Source: Candidatus Gastranaerophilales bacterium (GTDB lineage: Bacteria; Cyanobacteriota; Vampirovibrionia; Gastranaerophilales; Gastranaerophilaceae). Taken from it: a DNA stretch of 9,378 nucleotides. The translations under genes and the position numbers were made by a program. The DNA lies in contig CALUSZ010000181.1 of assembly GCA_944323495.1 (NCBI GenBank), positions 1 through 9,378 on the forward strand. Direction: 5' to 3'. Below are positions 1 to 5,345 of this stretch, piece after piece (the first letter of the stretch is position 1; each line of letters begins with the position of its first letter). Below the pieces are notes generated by a model that did not search any database, was not told the DNA's origin, and saw only the letters and a list, made by a program, of their open reading frames with translations.

Positions 1-79
1 CAACTGCTTCAAATTCATTGAAGAAATTATTGATTGATTCGATTTCTTTGTTTGAGATTGTTTCTGTTGTGAATAACAT
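1..79 (-). CDS. N-terminus of unidentified protein, cut by the left window edge
   Basis: An open frame runs leftward from an ATG (complement of 77-79) for 26 codons to the window edge with no stop. It begins MLFTTETISNKEIESIN. A good ribosome binding site, AAAGGAG, lies just upstream on the same strand (complement of about 89-95), about 9 bases from the start codon. These features support a real gene whose body lies outside the window. It diverges from the phage tail gene at 251, so it may belong to the same phage in another module, for example a capsid or early gene. The short visible stretch shows no family motif, and I do not recognise it. It is acidic and polar, with no signal peptide or membrane segment at the N-terminus. 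Confidence 0.6.
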   Translation of the reverse strand, partial: MLFTTETISNKEIESINNFFNEFEAV

Positions 80-250
80 CTTGTTTGCTCCTTTTAAATA
101 TCTCTTATGTATATATAAAGTATTTACATTTTAAAAAATTGCCTTTTTTGATCCCAATTGTTAAGAAATGTAAAATCGAATTTATTTTTCTTTTTATATT
201 GCAATATTTTTTAAACATTATTCATTTACAAGAAAGAAAGGAGTAAAGTA
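80..250. promoter_or_regulatory. Divergent AT-rich intergenic region with promoters for both flanking genes
   Basis: This 171-bp gap separates a leftward gene (start at 79) from the rightward late operon (start at 251). No ORF fits it. It is very rich in A and T runs, so promoter boxes are ambiguous. For the plus strand, a weak candidate is TTGTTA at 158-163 with a 17-bp spacer to TTTATT at 181-186. A better -10 alone is TATATT at 195-200, but it has no matching -35. For the minus strand, the TATATA stretch at 110-117 is a possible -10. The plus-strand ribosome binding site GAAAGGAG lies at about 235-242, just before the ATG at 251. No T-run terminator hairpin is seen. That both promoters lie here is inferred from the divergent gene layout. 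Confidence 0.45.
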
Positions 251-1792
251 ATGCAACGTACTGCATTAATTTGCAACAAATTTTCCGGAATAAACAGGAG
301 CTCTTCTGTTTATTCCTCGTCATTTATAACGGCATCGGATATACAAAATGTTGAGTTATTTGCAACAGAGATAAATTCCGGTGTCGGAATCAGGACTGCA
401 AGAGGAAATACCGCTGTGTGTTCCCTAATTCCGGCAGGAGAAACCGTTATCAATATTTTTGAAAGTGTACAGAAGGGGAATACTTACTTTTTTGTACATA
501 CAGAAAGCTCGACAGAGGGAAAAATATACCTATTTTCGAGACTTTCTAATACTTTAACGCTAAAAGTTGAAGGGTTAAGCGTAACTTCAATGTCTTGCGC
601 AACAGATGTTTCACAGGGCTGGTCAGATTTATGGGTATTTTCAAATTCTGAAGAGATGCTATCTATTGAGCTTGATAATTATAATGAAGAGGGTGAACTT
701 GATGAAATTGTAATGATGGAGCTTAAAGATGCCGAAAATCGTGATGTTAAGGGGCTAGGAATAGTTGTTTACGCTGGGAGGCTCTGGGTTTTTAATGAAC
801 AGGTTCTCTGGTATTCACAACAGGAAAATATCTATGATTTTTCAACTTCCAGTGAAGAAATTACAACTTCTGCCGGATATATTGAATTTGTTAAAAAAAT
901 CACTGCAATATACCCTTATCTTGGAACTTTAGCAGTATTTCACTCAAATTCTTCCTGTCTAATTGCGCAGGACGAGAATTCTGATTTCTACAAAACAGAG
1001 GAATCGCCTGGAGGGTGTGCCGGATATAACTCACTTGTTTTCCATGGTACGGAATTATATTTTTTCGATAATACTAAAAAAGGTGTATTTTCTTTTAAGC
1101 AGGTTGTAAACGGTAACAGGACTCTAGGCGATAATATCGCAATAGATATTCAGGAGGAATTATTTAATATAGCTTCGGCTGACTTAAATAAAATCCGCAC
1201 ACTTTCTGTTGTAACCTCTGACAGAAATGAGGTTTGGTTTTTGCTTCCTGATAGTGATGAAGATTACTCAACAATTGCAATTTATGATTATTTAAGAGAC
1301 ACCTGGGTAAAAAGAAAATCACAAAAAATAAACTGTTTCGGGATAATTGGCGGAGTTCTTTATTCCGGCGGAAAAAAGATTTATGAAGAGTATTCTTCCA
1401 ATAATTTTGACGGAGAGTTTATTGAATCTTTTTATAAATGTACTCCGCTTAATTTAGGGTATGAAAACTCTATTAAAATTCTCTCTTATCCGCCAAAAGT
1501 TACTCTGGATATGTATTACAATAATAGTTTTTATATTGAATACATAAAAAACTACGATTCTATGACCTCAAAGGTAAGACATATTCAGACCAAATCACTC
1601 AAAAATGTATTGTATTTTGATATAGGTCATTGGGACAGCGGATATTTTCCAATAAAGGATTTAAATTCAACTAAAAAATTACCGGCATCATTTTTTAATA
1701 CGCTGCAAATGACTTTTTTAACCAAAAACGAAGGCGATGATTTTTGTATAAGAAACATCGAGTTTGGGAAAATTAAGGCAAAAGCCGTATAG
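251..1792 (+). CDS. Podovirus-type tail nozzle / packaged-DNA stabilisation protein (P22 gp10- or T7 gp12-like)
   Basis: A 513-residue protein, probably the virion protein that forms the end of the short tail tube below the portal and adaptor and keeps packaged DNA from leaking. The fold class is a beta-propeller-like protein, and the sequence fits one: many short strands and repeated aromatic-flanked segments. Telling blocks are GRLWVFNEQVLWYS (residues 176-189) followed by YDFS, IEFVKKITAIYPYLGTLAVF (211-230), the SPGGCAGYNSLVFHG block (252-266), DRNEVWFLLP (324-333), IAIYDYLRDTWVKR (342-355) and a C-terminal CIRNIEF (499-505). The IYDYLRDTWVKR-type block is typical of these tail proteins. 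No signal peptide or membrane segment is visible. The start has an AGAAAGAAAGGAG ribosome binding site. It is the first gene of the rightward late block. A strong hairpin lies at codons 13-22. Family assignment is by motif recognition, not by a search. The alternative is another phage tail or baseplate hub protein. Confidence 0.68.
   Translation: MQRTALICNKFSGINRSSSVYSSSFITASDIQNVELFATEINSGVGIRTARGNTAVCSLIPAGETVINIFESVQKGNTYFFVHTESSTEGKIYLFSRLSNTLTLKVEGLSVTSMSCATDVSQGWSDLWVFSNSEEMLSIELDNYNEEGELDEIVMMELKDAENRDVKGLGIVVYAGRLWVFNEQVLWYSQQENIYDFSTSSEEITTSAGYIEFVKKITAIYPYLGTLAVFHSNSSCLIAQDENSDFYKTEESPGGCAGYNSLVFHGTELYFFDNTKKGVFSFKQVVNGNRTLGDNIAIDIQEELFNIASADLNKIRTLSVVTSDRNEVWFLLPDSDEDYSTIAIYDYLRDTWVKRKSQKINCFGIIGGVLYSGGKKIYEEYSSNNFDGEFIESFYKCTPLNLGYENSIKILSYPPKVTLDMYYNNSFYIEYIKNYDSMTSKVRHIQTKSLKNVLYFDIGHWDSGYFPIKDLNSTKKLPASFFNTLQMTFLTKNEGDDFCIRNIEFGKIKAKAV
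287..316 (+). repeat. Intragenic inverted repeat near the start of the nozzle gene
   Basis: GGAATAAACAG (287-297) pairs perfectly with CTGTTTATTCC (306-316). The stem can extend inward by one G-U and one A-T pair, leaving a very small loop. It starts 36 bases after the start codon and covers codons 13-22. No T-run follows, so it is not an intrinsic terminator. Confidence 0.8.
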
Positions 1793-1815
1793 CAAAAGAA
1801 AGGAATTAAAAAATA

Positions 1816-2439
1816 ATGGGTAAAAAATCACAATCAACAACTACAACTTACGGGAATACAACAACAAAAAATCCCTATGCAACAGCAACAACAAACAACT
1901 CCGGAACAAATGCTTCGCTCAACGCCGGAACTGCTCTGGATTCTGTCTATAATTTTGTAAACAATAATATAAATTCGCTCTTAGATGAGTATCTCAATCC
2001 CAGCTTAAACTCGACTACAAATCAGGCGAAGCTGAACCAATATACGGCCACTTTAGGAACAGAGGCAGCAAAGAATCTGGAGAATAATATTATAGCACCT
2101 CTTTCAAACCGTAATATGATACGTTCTTCTCAGGCAACTGATTTGTATAATAATTTAGCCGAAACAACAACAAATTCTCTTGCCTCATATGTTAATGAAT
2201 TACTGGCAGAATCCCAAAACAATACAGCTAGTATGATAAATAATCTTCTCTCAGCCTATATGCTGGGTTATGATGTTATTTCCGATATGCAGAATCAATC
2301 ACTTCAAACCAGCGCCGGTAATGCAACTACAACAACTTCGAGCGGTTCATCTCTTGGAAGTAATATTAATTCTGGAGTATCTTCATCTTCCGGTATAGTA
2401 AATATTTTAAGTAGTCTTGCAAAGCTGCTAACAAAATAG
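1816..2439 (+). CDS. Low-complexity probable virion-associated protein of the phage late operon
   Basis: A 207-residue protein that I do not assign to a named family. Residues 1-40 are rich in Thr, Asn, Ser and Gln (for example SQSTTTTYGNTTT) and look disordered. Residues 45-160 look helical and hold the only complex sequence, including LDEYLNPSLNSTTNQAKLNQY and NRNMIRSSQATDLYNNL. Residues 165-195 are again Ser/Thr/Gly-rich, with a short hydrophobic tail. There is no signal peptide or clear membrane helix. The gene starts 24 bases after the nozzle gene, with AGGAA at 1801-1805 ten bases from the ATG. In short-tailed phages this slot after the nozzle often holds small internal or ejection proteins, so a virion or DNA-ejection role is plausible. 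That role is inferred from position and composition only. Confidence 0.6.
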   Translation: MGKKSQSTTTTYGNTTTKNPYATATTNNSGTNASLNAGTALDSVYNFVNNNINSLLDEYLNPSLNSTTNQAKLNQYTATLGTEAAKNLENNIIAPLSNRNMIRSSQATDLYNNLAETTTNSLASYVNELLAESQNNTASMINNLLSAYMLGYDVISDMQNQSLQTSAGNATTTTSSGSSLGSNINSGVSSSSGIVNILSSLAKLLTK

Positions 2440-2448
2440 GGATAAAAT

Positions 2449-2703
2449 ATGGATAGACAGTTTATACATAAGTATGCCCCGGCCATTATCGTGTGTATTG
2501 CAATTTTGTTTCAATACAATCTTTTTGTAACACCGGAGAGGCTGGAGCAGACACATCGGGAGATTTTAACAGAAGTTGCACAGGTGTATATTACAAAATC
2601 GGAATTCGGAAATATGAAAGAACAGATTATGGACATTAACAGAAAAGTGGATAAAATTTATGACACTTTAATCAACGAAAGGAGTTTAGATGGCGTTAAC
2701 TGA
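2449..2703 (+). CDS. Small membrane-anchored coiled-coil protein, holin-like candidate
   Basis: An 84-residue protein with one hydrophobic segment at about residues 9-27 (AIIVCIAILFQYNLF), followed by a charged helical region (29-77) with a heptad-like pattern, as in MKEQIMDINRKVDKIYDTL. It resembles small phage membrane proteins that act as holins or holin partners, although XhlA-type proteins carry the same parts in the reverse order. Orientation and function cannot be read from the sequence. It is translated from a modest AGGGAT site at 2438-2443 overlapping the previous stop codon. Its last 14 bases overlap the next gene, which suggests translational coupling to the tail fibre. No endolysin gene is adjacent, so a lysis role is not secure. 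A virion membrane-channel or superinfection-exclusion protein is an alternative. Confidence 0.62.
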   Translation: MDRQFIHKYAPAIIVCIAILFQYNLFVTPERLEQTHREILTEVAQVYITKSEFGNMKEQIMDINRKVDKIYDTLINERSLDGVN

Positions 2704-3220
2704 AATTGAATATGGTTCCCTTGCCTCATCAGAGGTTATGAACAACAATTTTGAATATTTAGACAACAAGATTTCTGATGTTTCAGAGACTCTTACTTCC
2801 ACAGCCGCTACAATTAATTCTAATATAGCGACTATAAACAGTTCTATGGCCACAATGAGTGAAGAATTAAATCAAGCGATAGAAGATTTGGACAGTGATT
2901 TAACAGAAGCATCAGAAGAAGCTTTTTCAACAAACGGGCTTTATATAACAACTTACACAAACGGAACTTCATGGTATCGGGAATATTTTTCAGATAAAGA
3001 AAAAACAACAAGAGTTTGGATAGAGCAGGGCGGTCAAACCTGGCAAAACAATTATGTAAGTTATATCAAAACCATGAGTAATACAAACTATAGTATCAAA
3101 GTTCAGGATATCAATAACACTTATATTGAAGGAGCAAAACCTGCCAATTTTTCAACAACAGGTTTTACTCCGAATTTTAGATACGGCAGCAATATTCGCT
3201 GGAGTATCGCAGGACAATAA
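2690..3220 (+). CDS. Short tail fibre / receptor-binding protein 1
   Basis: A 176-residue protein built like a trimeric phage fibre. The N-terminal block EIEYGSLASSEVMNNNFEYL (residues 5-24) probably attaches to the virion. A coiled-coil stretch follows with repeated Ile/Met/Ser heptads (about 25-75, for example TINSNIATINSSMATM). The C-terminal tip (about 82-176) carries SWYREYF, then WIEQGG (110-115), a TTGF block (156-159) and a final IRWSIAGQ. The WYR/W-EQGG pattern matches the small beta-rich tip domain seen at the ends of many fibres (gp53-like C-terminal type). It recurs in the fibre at 3720-4481, suggesting the two tips share ancestry. The ribosome binding site AAAGGAG (2678-2684) lies inside the previous gene. 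A role in host recognition is inferred from the architecture. Confidence 0.72.
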   Translation: MALTEIEYGSLASSEVMNNNFEYLDNKISDVSETLTSTAATINSNIATINSSMATMSEELNQAIEDLDSDLTEASEEAFSTNGLYITTYTNGTSWYREYFSDKEKTTRVWIEQGGQTWQNNYVSYIKTMSNTNYSIKVQDINNTYIEGAKPANFSTTGFTPNFRYGSNIRWSIAGQ

Positions 3221-3238
3221 CAACTAGAAGGAGGAACA

Positions 3239-3730
3239 ATGGCTTATAAGTTAGAAAAACCATACACTGATATTCAAAGAGCCGATTTTATTGTTAATTA
3301 CAACCATAAACAGGGACTCAAGATTGAAGAGACAGATAATGCATTATATGCATTGCTCGCCAATGAGATTATGCAAAACGGCGTCCCCATCATAAATGAG
3401 AATTATGCTTTAGAAGCTGCACAAGAACGTCAGGTAGAATTTAAAAAAGAATTTTTTGAAACATCATTAGGCTGGATAAAAAGAAAAGTTAATATGAAAG
3501 ACGGTACTAAAAAAGACTTTCTTTCGGATTTGCTTCTTCAAATAAAGGCAGGGCTTGAAATGGGGCAGACAATTCAAATTATAACCTATTCAACCCCGGA
3601 TTTTTCTCAAGAGCTTACGAGTGAATATTTAATATCTCTTCAAGTAAAAAAGAATGCGACATCAGAATTTATTCTGGAGTGTCTTAACCAGACTGTTGAA
3701 GATTTCTATGGAGGAGAAGATGGGGAATAA
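3239..3730 (+). CDS. DUF4376-like phage protein, possibly fibre-associated
   Basis: A 163-residue protein of a type often found beside tail fibres in phages. Features are an N-terminal segment RADFIVNYNHKQGLKIEE (residues 14-31), a variable middle, and a conserved-looking C-terminal block FFETSLGWIKRKVNMKDGTK (72-91) running into KKDFLSDLLLQI. That block is reminiscent of the DUF4376 family in phage tail loci. The biochemical role is unknown. A fibre chaperone or accessory virion protein would fit its place between two fibre genes. It has the best ribosome binding site of the block, AGAAGGAGGA at 3226-3234. Its 3' end overlaps the next fibre gene by 11 bases, and that gene's ribosome binding site sits within this reading frame. 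No membrane segment or signal peptide is present. Confidence 0.6.
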   Translation: MAYKLEKPYTDIQRADFIVNYNHKQGLKIEETDNALYALLANEIMQNGVPIINENYALEAAQERQVEFKKEFFETSLGWIKRKVNMKDGTKKDFLSDLLLQIKAGLEMGQTIQIITYSTPDFSQELTSEYLISLQVKKNATSEFILECLNQTVEDFYGGEDGE

Positions 3731-4481
3731 CATAAGAGTAATAAAGCCTTCCGGACAAATAGGGATTACAGTACGTACAGATACCTCCGGACACTACGCT
3801 GAACTTTCAAAACAATGGGCAATCGCAGACGATAAAGTCGAAAATATTGATTATTCAGCAAAATACTACGCTGAACAATCTTCTGATGCGGTTCTTGAAG
3901 CAAAAGACTGGGCTGTAAAAACAGATAGTACGGTAGACGGTGAAGAATATTCTGCTAAATATTACGCCCAGCAGGCAATAGCCTCTGCCGGTACAAAGGC
4001 AGATGTAGATTTCTCTAATATTACAGAAGCAGCGAAAGCAGTTATTCAGGCTAATTCAGGCGCCTCCTCGGGAGGAGGTGCCTGGGGCTCTATTACCGGT
4101 GATTTATCAGACCAGACTGATTTAAATACTGCAATATCTGCCTGTGCAAAATCTGACCTGTCAAATTGCTCAAAACCGTATGTTTTATCAACAGGTGACG
4201 ATGGAATTTACTGGTATAGAAAATGGTCCGACGGCTGGCTTGAACAAGGAGGCAGTTTAGACATTACGGCAGGAACTAAAGGAGCAGTACTTCTTCCGAT
4301 GGCATTTGAAAGTGAATCCGCGTATGTACCTGTCATAACCGGAGCATATGAAATTAATGCAGGAAGTGCAGATGCCGGTGGACTCTGGATTTTTTCTTGG
4401 ACAGCTTCAATGTTCAGATGGGTTAATAACGGTCCGGACGGCTCAATGTTTTGGTATGCCTGCGGTACTGCTGCAAGTTAG
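3720..4481 (+). CDS. Tail fibre / receptor-binding protein 2 with repeated shaft and related tip domain
   Basis: A 253-residue fibre when started at the ATG at 3720, which has GGAGGAG at 3710-3716. Longer starts at 3654 and 3708 lie deep in the previous gene and lack good sites. The N-terminus (1-30) probably attaches to the virion. Two shaft repeats of 31-32 residues follow, each ending in a YSAKYYA motif (45-51 and 77-83). A Gly/Ser-rich linker (113-120) leads to WGSITGDLSDQTDL (122-135), a block common in phage fibres. The tip (about 153-253) has YWYRKW and DGWLEQGG (171-178), which parallel the tip of the fibre at 2690-3220. Host-receptor binding is inferred from this architecture. A GC-rich palindrome encodes the linker. 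The 11-bp overlap with the upstream gene suggests coupled translation. Confidence 0.74.
   Translation: MGNNIRVIKPSGQIGITVRTDTSGHYAELSKQWAIADDKVENIDYSAKYYAEQSSDAVLEAKDWAVKTDSTVDGEEYSAKYYAQQAIASAGTKADVDFSNITEAAKAVIQANSGASSGGGAWGSITGDLSDQTDLNTAISACAKSDLSNCSKPYVLSTGDDGIYWYRKWSDGWLEQGGSLDITAGTKGAVLLPMAFESESAYVPVITGAYEINAGSADAGGLWIFSWTASMFRWVNNGPDGSMFWYACGTAAS
3810..3995 (+). repeat. Two-copy shaft repeat inside fibre 2
   Basis: Two adjacent units of 31-32 codons share the pattern (K-x-W-A)...(Y-S-A-K-Y-Y-A-x-Q). Unit 1 starts at KQWA (codon 31) and unit 2 at KDWA (codon 62). The protein repeat is clear, while the DNA copies have diverged at synonymous positions, so this is an old duplication and not a recent tandem copy. 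Confidence 0.75.
4057..4084 (+). repeat. GC-rich near-perfect palindrome in the fibre 2 linker
   Basis: CAGGCGCCTCCTC (4057-4069) pairs with GAGGAGGTGCCTG (4072-4084) with a single G-U and only two bases between the arms. It encodes the Ser/Gly/Ala linker (codons 113-122) between the shaft and WGSITG block. It stands out as GC-rich within AT-rich coding DNA. No T-run follows, so terminator function is unlikely. Confidence 0.82.
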
Positions 4482-4501
4482 ATATAGAAAGGATGGAATA
4501 A

Positions 4502-4873
4502 ATGGCTTTAGCTATTGACGAAAAAGGGACTATTTCATTGTATCAGGGAGACAGCGGAGAAATCGCTGTTTCCGGATTAGATGACACGAAAAATTATATG
4601 GTTTATTTTGCAATTCAGGATAAAAAACGTAATTTAATCGGAGATGAGCTTCAAGTTGCTGCTAATAAAACTAAATCTGTTGTGTTTTTTTTAACACCTG
4701 ATTATACGGATTTATTAAATGTACCTGCCGAAAAAGCTTATGAAATCTACACATATGGAATAAAACTCTGTGAAAGTGAAAGTAATATTGAAGATACATT
4801 ATTTATCTCTGATGGAAATTACGGTACACAAAATATTATTATAGTTTATCCCAGAAAAGTGCTTGGAGGGTAG
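4502..4873 (+). CDS. Phage structural protein candidate, Ig-like / BppU-N-like fold
   Basis: A 123-residue protein with no confident family name. Its strand-rich pattern is ISLYQGDSGEIAVSGLD (residues 11-27), YMVYFAIQDKKRN (32-44), VVFFLTPDYTDLLNVP (60-75), YEIYTYGIKLC (80-90), EDTLF (97-101) and a final IIIVYPRKVLGG. A GDS near the start, an LTPxxT-xxLxVP segment and a terminal V-x-P-like strand resemble the small Ig-like N-terminal domains of baseplate and fibre adaptor proteins (BppU/DUF2479 type). A role linking fibres to the virion is therefore possible. No membrane segment or signal peptide is present. The ribosome binding site AAAGGA lies at 4488-4493, just after the fibre 2 stop. The next gene begins four bases after its stop, and that gene's ribosome binding site GGAGG is within this gene's last codons. 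Confidence 0.58.
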   Translation: MALAIDEKGTISLYQGDSGEIAVSGLDDTKNYMVYFAIQDKKRNLIGDELQVAANKTKSVVFFLTPDYTDLLNVPAEKAYEIYTYGIKLCESESNIEDTLFISDGNYGTQNIIIVYPRKVLGG

Positions 4874-4877
4874 TTGG

Positions 4878-5345
4878 ATGAAAGAATGGTATTCTAATAA
4901 CAACGCCGGAATTTTTTTTGACAGCATACCGCATGTATGTATAAGGTACTATATTCCCTCTATGACTGAAGAAGATAAAAAATCAATCGAAAAATACCCT
5001 TTTATTAATAAAAAAAATTTAAAGGTGCGACTTGTTGACTATAAAAAATATAAAACATATAATTTTGAAATACCAAAAGGATATTGTTATGACGGCGCAT
5101 CTATTCCGCGTATGTTTTGGAGGATTATCGGGCCTAATACAGATAATAGATTTTTAATTCCGGCATTAATCCACGATGTACTGTGTGAAAACCATAACTA
5201 CATCGACAATGACAGAGAGTTTTCTACTGAAGTTTTTAATGCTTTATTAGAAGCAGGAAAAGTCAATGCTTTTAAAAGATTTTGGATGAAACATACTGTA
5301 AATATGTTCCAAAGATTTTGTGCCTGGGGTAAAAATGATGGTTAG
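4878..5345 (+). CDS. DUF1353 family phage protein
   Basis: A 155-residue protein that fits DUF1353, a small family common in phage late regions and of unknown biochemical function. The signature is the Gly-Tyr-Cys segment running into YDGASIPRMFWRIIG (residues 71-85), then LIPALIHDVLCE (93-104) with the conserved His99-Asp100 pair. A helical, basic C-terminus follows (KRFWMKHTVNMFQRF). The His-Asp and the DGASIP block suggest a metal- or peptidase-like site, but no activity is established. I prefer the ATG at 4878 because GGAGG at 4865-4869 lies eight bases upstream. A TTG start at 4863 would sit too close to that site. The stop codon overlaps the terminase start by 11 bases. No signal peptide or membrane helix is visible. 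Confidence 0.8.
   Translation: MKEWYSNNNAGIFFDSIPHVCIRYYIPSMTEEDKKSIEKYPFINKKNLKVRLVDYKKYKTYNFEIPKGYCYDGASIPRMFWRIIGPNTDNRFLIPALIHDVLCENHNYIDNDREFSTEVFNALLEAGKVNAFKRFWMKHTVNMFQRFCAWGKNDG

Noticed and set aside
3654..3719. Upstream in-frame start for fibre 2, adding 22 residues
   Set aside because: It would overlap the previous gene by 77 bases with no ribosome binding site, whereas GGAGGAG sits just before the ATG at 3720.
2690..4481. Diversity-generating retroelement acting on the fibre tips
   Set aside because: No reverse transcriptase and no template/variable repeat pair is visible in the window.
5320..5334. GTG start for terminase, and a TTG start at 4863 for DUF1353
   Set aside because: Neither has a properly spaced ribosome binding site. 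The downstream ATG codons do.
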